This document shows positions 41,318 to 53,300 of a stretch of 64,000 nt of DNA, piece after piece. Within the stretch, counting starts at the first letter, position 1. Each line of letters starts with the position of its first letter. Source of the stretch: Nelumbo lutea (Eukaryota > Streptophyta > Magnoliopsida > Proteales > Nelumbonaceae); the NCBI GenBank assembly GCA_022828595.1, contig JAKGHH010000007.1, forward strand, positions 34,658,356 to 34,722,355. Direction: 5' to 3'. A program made the position numbers and the translations under genes. The notes under the pieces were generated by a model, which was given only the letters and a program-made list of their open reading frames with translations, ran no database searches and was not told the origin of the DNA.

Positions 41318-44300
41318 GTACCTGACTCTCTCTCTCTCTCTCTCGTTCTTCGTCTTCTTAATGGTTTACTTATGTTGTTTTGTTAAGTCGAAGGAGGAAG
41401 TTACAGTGCTCGTTTTTTTTTTTTTTTTTTTTTCTTTTTCTTTTTTGGTTTTCAGAGCTGATAGATCGATGCATAGGGTCGAAAATATGGGTGATAATGA
41501 AGGGTGACAAGGAGCTAGTTGGAACCCTAAGGGGATTCGACGTTTATGTCAACATGGTCCTTGAAGACGTTACAGAATAGTAGCTACTATCTCTTTCTTC
41601 CTCTCACTGTAAAATCCAATTAGGGTTTTCTTAATCTATTGAAGTTTTACTTACTGATTTATAAGTTACGAAGTCTGTTATGAGTAATATTTTACTTGTC
41701 TTGAACTTTTCATGTGCATTGGCACCTTGTTTCAAATATAAGCTCTTCGGACTATAAGTAATTCTCAAAAGACTAAAAATTGTTGTACATGCCGGATAAG
41801 GTACAGGGCCACACTCCGTCTTGTGCAACCCTGCAAGGTGGGTTAGGAAATAGTAAACTGCCTTTTGATCCACTCTTCATTTGCTAAAGGTATACAGCCA
41901 TCCAAAACCACTTCGTAGAGAGCTTTGTAGGTGCAATGGTCTCTCTCATGGAATTTCCAATCTTTTATGGAGCTAAGCAGAATGATTTTATGGAAGCGCA
42001 TTTCCCTTGGCCATGTTATGAGAAATTGATAAGTTGACAAGAGAACGTGACCTTATTATACAATTCTTATCATTCTTCGCAAGTCATTAGGGATGAGATC
42101 AGTGATTTAAAAGGCACGCACAGGTGAGGCACATTTTAGAGTATGTGCCTTGCCTAGATCCCAGGCGGAGTATTTTCAAAAGGCACATGCCTGGTGTGCC
42201 TTTCACTTCAGTCCAGGTGTGCGCCTTATTGAAAAACTGTGCATTTTTTCTGTTTTTTTTTTTTTTTTGTGTGTGTGTTTAGCAGTTGGGCCATGCAAGT
42301 CCAAACAGGTCCATGTTAGGGTCTAAAATTCTTAACCCGTATAAAAAAGAAGGTTTTATAACTTAAGTGTCTTTTAAAAATATCATTTTTTTATAGGGAT
42401 TAAGAATTTTAGACCCTAGTGTGGATTTGTTTGGGCTTGCCTCAAGGGGCTTAGTACAAAGGCGGCTTATAGAATCAAGAATGCATAACGTTTAATGCAA
42501 TTGGGAAAAAAAATAAAGAGATTAAGAGGGCAAGAAATTTCTATGGGCAGTTTGGGAGGAAAGAAATTCAAGAATATTTGAAGAAAGAGAAAGGAGTAAG
42601 GAAGCCCTAGTGGAAATCATAATCTTAAGAGTGGCACAATGGGATTAATAATAATAAAAAAAAAGAGTGGCACTATGGGCAAAAAGTTTGAAAGTTGAAG
42701 ACTTTTTTAGGGCCTGGACTGTTATTGTTGGTTCATCTTCTAGAAGACAGAAACCTGCTCAGATGTGGTCACCCCCATTATGTGGCTGGAAGAAACTGAA
42801 TTTTGATGGGATTTTTTTGGGTAATCCGGACCCTTTAGGCATAGGGGGATAATTAGGGGTGAGGAAGAAAACATCAAACATCATAGCCTTATACTCAGGC
42901 CTGCAGAACAGGGTGATGTGGCAAGAGCAGAACTGTTAGCTGCAGTATACGGGGTCGAGAAGGCAAAGGAGTTGGGCATTGATAACCTAGTCATTGGGGG
43001 TGACTCGAGAACCGCTGGGAAATGGCTGGAGGAAGGAGAGGGGGTGACATGACACCTGAGGAGTGACTTCAGGCGTATTAAATGGTTAGCAAAGGGCTAG
43101 ACTATCAGAGTTAAGTGGGTGAGAAGAACAATCAATAGCTTGGCAGATGGTCTAGCTAAGCAAGGGGTACACAGGACTCAAAGGTCTTCCCATAAGTGGA
43201 TTTTATCCCCTTTTCCCACATCATACCGGATGGAACTAATAAACATAGGGTAAACGTGAATAGCTTTCCATAGAGAGGCTGAAGTTGAGTGATGAGCCAA
43301 TTTAGCATCCCAACCAATACAATCTAGACCATAAATGCTTGCAATTACTTTGTGCCACAACCTATCTCTTTCAAAGGAAATCTCCACAACCGTTTACCCT
43401 ACAAGGTGGTGTTCCTATGAGCAATGTTTCCTAATCCTAGACCCCCTTGACCTTTTGGCTTGCTAACCTATTTCCACTTGACTAAATGATCCTTTTTTTT
43501 CCTCCCTTGGTTCCCATAAGAAATCCCTCATGAACTTTTCTAGTTGTCTTGCTATCCTTGCTAGGATGCAAAAAGTGGAAAGGAAAGTAAATTGGTAGAT
43601 TTGCCCGTGTAGCCCTAATCAAGGTGATTTTTCCCCTAAAGATAAATAAGTTCTCTTCCAAGAGGCTAGTTTCTTTGCAAATCTCTCAACCACTGGCTTC
43701 CAAAATCCTTCTTTCCTTGGGTTTCCCCCCAAAGGTAAGCCTAGGCAAGTAACAAGCCAACTCCTAATCTCACAACCCTAGACCTCTACAAAGCTCAAGA
43801 GTTCCTCTTCCTCCAAATTAATTCCAGCACCGCTTTTGTTCCAATTAATCCTCAAACTAGAAATACCCTTGAACGGCCCAGCCCGCAGCCCGACCCAACA
43901 TGGTCCGTGGCATGACCCATATATATTTTATATATATTATAATTATATAATAATATATAGTATATAATATATCAATAAAATAAATATATTTTTTAATTTT
44001 ATTATACTAATTTATTTAATTATTGCATATATAAGCAATTTTATACACAAAATTCATATAAAATTAAAATTTTAAGTTTTTTGTCAATTTTTTTAAATAA
44101 ATAGCTTTGGCCTGATACATGGCCCGACCTGTTCCTTAAGTAATAATGGTTAGGGTGGCTCACTGGTGCAAATCTCGAGTCCTTTTCTAATGTAACTACA
44201 GATTATATTCTTAGAAAATGGAAGGAAGTGGGAAAATCTGTTCCTTATACACTTGCTACTACTCTTCTTTGATGTCCACCAGAAATAGGATCTATCAAAC

Positions 44301-47300
44301 TTAACTTTGATGGTAGTAGCATGGGAAACCCAGGACCATCAAGAATTGGTGGTGTACATAGGGATGATGTGGGGAGATAATTGCCTTATTTTCAGGCCCG
44401 GTGGGAGAGGGAGATTCTCTCAAAGCAGAGGTTTTGGCAATGATGGAAGGAGTCCAAAGGGCAAGGTCTTTGAATATTAGGAAGTTAATAGTGGAAGGGG
44501 ATTCACAGTTGGTTGTAAATTGGCTGCAAAGTGATGAAATGGAGATGTGGTTTTACAACAATGAAAAGAAAAAATTCAGATGGCTAACAAGGGATATGGA
44601 AGTATCATTCAGCTGGTGCAAGTGTAGTGCCAATTCTTTTGCAGATACTCCAGCAAAACAAGGGGTGGGATGACCAGTTCTGTTCTGGGCTCAATTGTAA
44701 GGGAAAGGTGCAAATAAGGGGAAAGATAAACTCTTTTATCTCTTACTGTATTTTCTATGTTTTTACTCAATGTACTTTTATCATTTTTGTAATCTAATGA
44801 AATTTCACAGTTACTGATAAAAAGAAAGGTTGGTATGCAAATACCACCTTATGAGTTATGAGGGACAAAATGTCTATATTGTCAAAGTTATGCCTTGTAT
44901 GAGCATGGATGTTTATGAAACATTAAACATGATCCCTTCTGGATGACTTCTGGACTTTTGTGAATGGTAAAGTTTTTGGGTTGTTGCTTATGATTGTCAA
45001 ACTTGGTAATGGTGTTTGGTCTTGTTCTGAACTTGGTTGCATTTGACATCAACTAGTGATACTCAATTGGGAGATATCTAGGTCTGTTCTGTTGGTGCAT
45101 TTAAGAAAAGAATGGAGATAAATGATTATTGTGACAAGGTCTGCAACCTTTGTAACAGAGAAAATACTCCGGTATGCCCTCTTTGATGTTTTCCTAAATC
45201 CTGCCTATAGGTAGTTTTGAAATGGTTTTGATGATCTGTGTTTAGCAAAAACATATTAATTTTCTATGTATTAGTTGTCTAACATGTTTGCAAAGTATTT
45301 TTTTTGGACACCATCTTGGTAGTGGACAAGCATTGGATTCTTATGGGAATAAGTCCTTCCTTGTTTCTACCAGTTCTGAGTATTATAGGCAGAACGCTCA
45401 TATTACAAGTATTTGATAAGCCTTTATACTTGTTGAATACCCTTTGGATCAGATTAACTTTTTTGGGCACTACAAGTAGCTAAACTCGGCTCTAAACAAC
45501 CCTGGGTCAGGTTTGTGCCGAGTTGGACTTAGTTCACAACTGTACGACACTACAACTTCTCCTAATTCAAGAAGAATTTAAGTTGGTTTAGGATCAAGTT
45601 CATGATCGATTTGATTTGGGAACCTTATGGGTTCCACACAAGAAAAAAATGCATTTTGTAGGAGGGTAGGACTGAGCACAGTGGGAGTCTGTCTGAAGAA
45701 TGGAGGATGGCTCTCTTCGTAACTAGAGAGAACTTAGGCAGGAGAGAGTGGGGTATGCTTAAGGTTTTCTAGAGGGCTAGGCAATACTTTGTGTTCCTTT
45801 TCCTCAGCGAAATCCTGTATTTATAGACAATTTCGCATGGAGATTATGGAGACCTCCTAACCTCGGAAGGTTTCTCTTTTCATATTGTGATAGACAATAA
45901 TTCTTAAGAGTTTGGGTTTATCTTAATTTACCGGCATACGGGTTGAACAGGAGGTTGTCACATGTCCTCTTAGGACTTTGGTACTTGGGTATCCCCTTTT
46001 CCAAAACGTGTTCCCGAGGATGTTGGCTACAATATCCTTTCCTTATCCCTTTTGGCATTAGTGTGCTTCATCTGTCTCTGGTGTTGCTATTCACCAATCA
46101 CATGTCTCATCTGGTGAGGTGTTTTGTTGAGTGGTTGAATAAAATATATAATGCCTTCATTGCCTTACCAATTCGCAAATTGTGATCTCTAGAGCCAATG
46201 CTTGGTGTTTGCTCCCATTGCATTACCATGCGCTGGATACTTTCTAATTCCTCATCCTACACACTTGTTCTATGCTTTTAATAGTTTTGGATTTGTTCTC
46301 AAATTGGATTGAAGAAGGATTTTGGAGAAATCCTAAGCTTGCTCAATCTGTAATACATAGACATGTTGGTGTCAACAACTATTATAGAGATTCACTTTGC
46401 CCTAGTGAAGGAGCTTGATTGATTGGATCAATTGAAGCTATTGAAACCCTAGATGAGAGATTGAAGTTTAAATTTGGGAGTGTTTTGGACAAAAGGGGCA
46501 TTTGATCTAGAAGTCAAGAGTTGTACCGCCTACAACTTGACTTGATCAAATGATAAGGTCCAATTTCAGGTGTGTACACCCTTAGTAGACTTCCTGCACT
46601 TGTGGAAGCTAGTTTTTGACAAGTATGATTTCTCATTATGGTTGATCATTTGATCAGATTTCCATGGGGTTTTTCATTGGTGTGCAAGGGAGAAACCTCT
46701 TAGAAAGGGATTGATTGAGAGGCTAGATCAAAATTTGAGAAAATTTCAGTTCTGTCCTGTTTATTTCCAATCTCCCTTCTGGCAGATCACACTCTATTAA
46801 ACGGGAAAAATCCTCATTGACAACCTTGATTATTTATGTTTCTGGCATCATTATCATGGGCAGTAATTTGGTAGAGATTGTAAAGTTGAAGAAATTTCTT
46901 GTTACTGAATTTAAAATAAAAGATCTTGGAAAGTGGAATTACTTTCTGGGTATTCAGGTGACAGAGGAATCTTTATATCTCAAATAAAGTATGTTCTATA
47001 TATCTTAAAGGAGACTGGATTGGGAGTGAAACCTGCAAATACTCCTATTGATCCAAATCACCAAGTGTAGATCAAGGAGAAATTTTTGAAGACTAAGTGA
47101 AGTTTCAAAAGTTGGTAGGTTGGCTAATATATTTGTGTTTGACTAGATCAGACATATCTTATTCTTTTGATGTTATTAGTCAATACATGCACCAGCCATG
47201 GTCTCATCTTGTTGGCTATATGACATAATATATGTATAAAATAGATTTTATAATTGACAAATATAAAATATTATATATAATATATTATATGTGCCATTTT

Positions 47301-50300
47301 ATAATATATATAAATATAGTATAAAATAAAACGTATATGTGTATATAGTTTGTATATGTAATTTATACATATATTGGGTGTCAGGCAGGGCTGGAAATGA
47401 TCACCCCAAAAGGGAGCTGCAAGGAATATATATATGGGTGTACTGGGCAAGATAGGCATGACTGATATACATGCTTAGCTTAAGGGGAAGTGTTAGAATA
47501 TTTATGTTGATTGTAATGAGGGCAATATTGTAAATTCATTTTTCACTATATGTAGCACTCTTTTTGTTGACTAATCAATTGTGTTGACAACTTATCTCAC
47601 TTTCTTCTTCTCTTCTTCTTATCTCTTCTCTTCCTCGACTCTCTTCTCTTCCTCTCTTCTTGATTCCTCTCATCAAAATCTAATTTGGTTGTTCCAAGAG
47701 GTTAGCTATCTTCTTGAGGATGAATTGAAGATGATACACCATAATGTATCTCAATAGGAAAGCTCTAGCATTTTGATTATATGCTCATACAGGTGTATGT
47801 GTATCTACCTCCTTCAATCTGCATCAACATCTTTGACATATCACCATTGCAAGGGATTTAGTACTTCTACTACTAGGAATAAAGACCAATTAGTTTGCTG
47901 GCATTGTTACCTTGATCATGTGTCCTTTTCTTATATAAAAGAAGTTGTTTCATCTTTTGTTTAAGTCTTGCTTAGCAAAGGTTCTATATGATCTTGTGCT
48001 TCTCCAAAGAAAGATGACATATGGCCTCTTAAGCAAGTGGAAATGAACAAAAGATAAGCAAGTGGTTGATAATTTTGTTGCTTCTCTATCACAAGACACA
48101 TGTGGGGATAAATACCCATTCTTTTGCCTCCATTGGCTCAAATCCCTAGTATTAATTTTCACTGCATGATTTCCCAAGAGAAGGATTGAAGCTTTGCAGG
48201 GATGGGCCTAGCTAGATAGCTTTACCAGGATAAATATGAGGATTAGAGGCATTGCTGTCTAGAAATTTGAGAAGTTATGAACAAGAGAAAGAACTAATAG
48301 GATCAGCCCCCAAACCCTTGACCTCCACCTTCTCAGTCTGTGAAGGCATCCTTTTAACAAGTTCATGGGAGACAAAAATGCTTCACTTTAATTTTCCTTA
48401 GTTCCTTCCTCTTCCAAACCTCAAGTCCCATGTAATATCTGAAGAATATATACAAACCTAGGAGGCTTTGAATTGCATTTTTTTTTAATTAAGAGCTTGA
48501 ATTGGAATTTATATAGGGTGGTTGAGCATAGGAAGGGAAATCTCTGACATGAAGGTCTGTCCCCCCACCATAGATGCTCCTAGTCCTGAAGCTGAAGACC
48601 AATACTAATTGTACCTAAGAAAGGTGTCAAAAGTTGCATGAATGACATCAATTAGCTTTTACTGGTGCAACAAATGACTCTGTTGGCAATACCTGCATCT
48701 TTTCCATTTATTGATTGCATATTGCTCCTTATCACTGAATGCCATAGATGACCACCTTCCTCTTTAGGGAACTTTTGAAGCCATTTTTCCTAGCAATGAG
48801 GTATTCCTGTCTTCCAGTCCACCCATTCCCAGGATACCACTCTCTTTCCTGAGCCAACTCATTCTCCACTTTCATTAATAAATATAAAATTTTCCTTTTA
48901 GTTCCTCAATTTAATTATTTTTTGATCAATTACATAGAATTTGATTAATATATGGAATAAAGTACAATGCCCAGATATTTAAAGTTCCTTATTTTCATTA
49001 CTAAATGAAAAAATTGCATTTTGGCCCTTAGTACCTAGAAGAACTTCTATTGCTTAAATTTGCCATATAGGTGATTTTCCTTAGGTTTCTCTCTAAGAAA
49101 TTTTGATAGTGACATGCTGTCCAAAGTTGGACAGCAGGGAAAGTAAAAAGTGGCTCTAAGGCCTCAGCTGACTAATCATTATGTCTTCATATAAACAGAT
49201 TACAGTTCATCTGCAGGTCCTGAGATCAAGGTTCAAAATATCAATACAACTCAATACGCCGGTAGGGGTGTATTGCTCCTTTTTTTTCTTTGTGAATCTG
49301 GTTCAGAGGGATCAGTCTAAGGCCCTTCTACCCCCTGAACCGGGTTAAACCCCGAGACACCCCCTGTAGGGGCGTATCGGGAGGCTCCCGATATGATGCG
49401 TACCTGCTGATTCAGTCTGATACATATCGAAATTTCGAACCTTGCCTGGGATTCCCCATTGAAGAGCTTGCTTTGTCACCCTAGATTTTGGTCACTAGTA
49501 AAGAACTTGGCAGACCCATGAATCCACCTGAACAACCAATTCAAGCTTCTTCCATTAGCTTTAGCTTCTATAACAGAAAACTGAGACAACCAAGGAGTCC
49601 AGCTCCTCATATATACATAAACATGAAATAACTACTTGAGAATCCTCTTCAATGACCAAATTGCTCCAGTTATGCCCTGCCACCAGGAGCTTTATTTTAC
49701 TACTAGTTTGTGAGCATAAGTTACCCGATGGTATGAGGCGAATGTCATATACTTTGGAGGAATAAGCTTCCAATTTGAACCTCAAAATATTCTCCATGAG
49801 CTTGCTACAATGTGACCCTTATATGCTTTGCAAAATACCTGTCTGTCTCTTTTCATCTCTTTGTAGTTTTGTACATATGACTGTATCAATGTGCTGTGCT
49901 GAATATTAGCTATATATGTCCTGTATTGATATTGTAATAGTATGTTCCTATGATAATTTTATCCTTCAAAGAAAACAGAAACTATCCAACAATATGGTAC
50001 TTGAGCATTGCTGTCATATTTGTTAATCTATCTGGTCCATGGAAGCCGGTTTTGGAACCATGGCTGTAGAACTTATGCCATATTTTTTCCATTGCAATTT
50101 CATTTATAAAATGTTTGATTTTTTTTTTTTCATTTGAACTAAAAAGTTATTTTTGCCTAGTTTCTCCTTTTGCAGCTTCACCTGTTTGCAGTTCAGCTTG
50201 TTATCTTTTTCAATCTCTAGTATTTGACTTCCATGACGTGTGCCTCTTTAATGTATTTTGGAACAATGTTTTGAAAGGTGTGGGAGCCCCTAGGTGAGGC

Positions 50301-53300
50301 ACCCCCAAAACACCCTAAGGCGCAGACCAAAGGTGTTGATGCCTCTGCGGTGTATGCCTCATACACACCTCATATGAAAAGAAAGAAAGAAAAGCAAAAA
50401 GGAAAGGGAAGGGATGAGAAAGAAAATGACGGAAAGAAAAAGAAAAAAAGAAAGAAAGGGTAGAAAGTTTAGGCAGGGGGCTTTGCTCCCAAACACCCTC
50501 CATGACACCTTTTTTTGTGCCAGGGTCTTTGCTCCAGTCCACTTGCGCTTCATTCTTTTTAATATAAAACATATTTCGTAAAATGAACAAAAATAGAAAA
50601 ACAAAATGAAATCCCTTCCTCTTCTTATTCTTCCTCCTCTTTAGGAGGCTTATGCCTCCTTGTACGCTGAGAACCCCCTATTTGCTAATGTTGTTTATTC
50701 ATTCATTGCAATAAAATATCTTCTTAAAAGGCAATGAAAGTTATAAAATCATTATTTTTTATGTGAAAAATATGAATTGCAGACCGTAACATAGATTTGT
50801 TCGGGCTCACCTCGAGGGGCGTGGTACAAAGGTGACTCATAGAATCAACTCATCAAGAATGCAATATGTTTTACATCACATTAGCTACTTGAAGCAATGC
50901 AATTAAGGGAAAAAAGATATTGTGGGTTTTACATGCTTGAAAATTTTTTAAATGTTTGCTTTTATTTTTAAAATTTCACTTGAATACGCTTTACATGTTA
51001 TGTTTATGTTTTTTTAATTTTAGATAATAGGTTTTTAAAACATTTATTTTAAAATTTAAGTTTATATTTTTATTAACATTATGTTTAATATTTTTGCATT
51101 TTTTAAAATTTCTGATTTTTATTTTTTATTTTTTTATAATTTTGCACCTTGCTTAAAAAGGCACGTGCCTCGGGCACAAATTGGCCCTTGTGTTTTTTTT
51201 GCACCTTGCACTTTTAAAACACTGGTGGGAGGGTTGTTAGATCAAGCAAGTGAGGTAGGGGAAGGAAAAGTGCAGGAAGAAAAGGGGGTTTGTGGGTCTC
51301 CCAAGAAGAAATGGGAGGTGTGTGTGGGGGGGGGGGGAGGCAGGGGGTGAGAAGGGTGGGGGAAGGGCAGAGAAGAATGGCAATCAATACAAGGATGGGG
51401 GAGGAAGGAGGGTTGGGATCAAGAGGTAAGTGAAGGGGGAAGAAGTAAGAATTGGGTGAATGTTCAAGGGATTGAGGCTCCATTTGGGAGGTTTTAAGCT
51501 TTGGTTGAGTTGCTCTGCCTTTAGCTCAGCTGTTTTTATTTTTTATTTTTATTTGAGGGGGTGGGTGGGGGTGGTTGGGATAAGCATTTGCTAACCAACC
51601 TCTCTAGCTTAGCTGCTTTGAAGCCACTAAAAGAAGCTTCAACCAAGAACTTTGTAAGGAGCTGAAAACAGTTAGTTTGGGCTCTCCAAAATTTTCAGCA
51701 AACATTGCTTACAGGATTGGGGATCAAGAGATAACTCAATGAGAGCTCTTCTGTTACCTTGGTTTGATAATTCATGACAAGGGGTGATAAATAGGGTAGT
51801 AGAGGATCTTTGGAGTTGTCTTTCCATACATAATGCATCTAAAAATGATACTCTTTCTTTTTTGACAGTGTTTTGGGGGGGGGGGCGCTAATGGTATATA
51901 CTGGTGCAACATCTCATTGTACAGGTCTCTTGTTTTAATGAAAAGTATACCTTCTTCAAATAACAAAGAAAAAATTCATAACAAGGGAGCTTTTAGTGTA
52001 CTATCTTTGAAACTGTTTTACCTTCTTTGGCCTGATGCTTTCTTTTTGAGCAGAACGGCAGTTCACTTAAAAAAAAAATTCACATTGCTTATCAAAAAAA
52101 AACAAAAAATCATAACACGGGAGAGATTGAGGAAGGGTGTCACCCACAGAATTGGAGCAGGATGGGCAAAATGGAGGGTTGCATGAGGAGTCTTTTGTGA
52201 TAGTTGAAATGCCACTCAGGTTAAAAGGAAAAGCCTATAAAAAGCAGTTGTAAGACCAGCAATGCCGAATGCTGTATGGAGCAGACTGCTGGGCAGTCCA
52301 AAAGATGTCCAAAAAAGTCAGTGTGCTAGAAATATGTATGCTGAGATCATGAGTAGGAAAACTAGAATGGATAGGGTCAGAACTCAGGAATGAAGTCATT
52401 TGAAGGAACCTTGGGGCAGCTCCAATAGGTGAGAAAATGAGAGAAAGTAGATAGATGGTTTGGCCATGTGCATCGAAGACCATATAGAGTGAATTTAGAT
52501 TAGCTGAACACTATAGTTGTTTAGTAGGCTGTGAGACCAATGGTAATGCCACACACAAGTTAGATTATATGGGTCCCACACTGAGAGATTGAATGGTTGT
52601 AGGCCCCATGTATTTTATGACTGATGTGGAATGTTATATAATTGATTCCACAGCCTACTGGACAGTTATTGTGTTCAGCTAATCCTATCTTGTATAGAGC
52701 ACCTGTAAAAAGAAGTGATTTGTTACAAGTTGAAGGGGCTGGAAGGGCAAGGAGCAGACAAATGGATATGGCCCTAAACAGAATGGAATGGTGAAACAGG
52801 GTCCATGTAACCAACTCCATATAGTTGGCATATGGCTTAGATGATGATGGTGGTGATTGCTTGTAAGTTTTCTGGGTTGGCCCTACCTCACAAAGCCAAA
52901 AGCAGCAATATGAATGCCTTATAAAACAGGAACTAGTAAAACGAATGCCAGAGTAAGTATGAAAACCATCTAGTGTGGGCCATTATCGATCCTTTGTGGA
53001 GAAGTTATTTATTTATTTTTATGAATTCCATTCTGGAGAATGTTTGGTCTATGGTTTTTAGTATTTTACATCAAGAATCATGAATGTTGACATTCACCCT
53101 AAGAATTTATTGGTTTCCTTGCATCCCCCAGCCCTCTCTCTCTAACACTTGAATCATGTTTTAAGAAAGTATCCCATTTTATCAACACAAAAATGGGTTT
53201 TGTTGTCCTTAATGCATTGGTTTTTATAAATAAATAAAAAAAGACATTTGGTCCTATCATATTCAAAGGTTTAAGGCTTCTGAACCATCACTCAACTCTT

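Noticed and set aside
50278..50604. Lys-rich plus-strand and Phe/Ser-rich minus-strand frames
   Set aside because: They are translations of GAAAGAAA-type simple sequence inside the foldback repeat.
51081..51483. Pro- or Gly-rich frames near 51.2-51.5 kb
   Set aside because: Produced by purine-rich simple sequence; no conserved motif.
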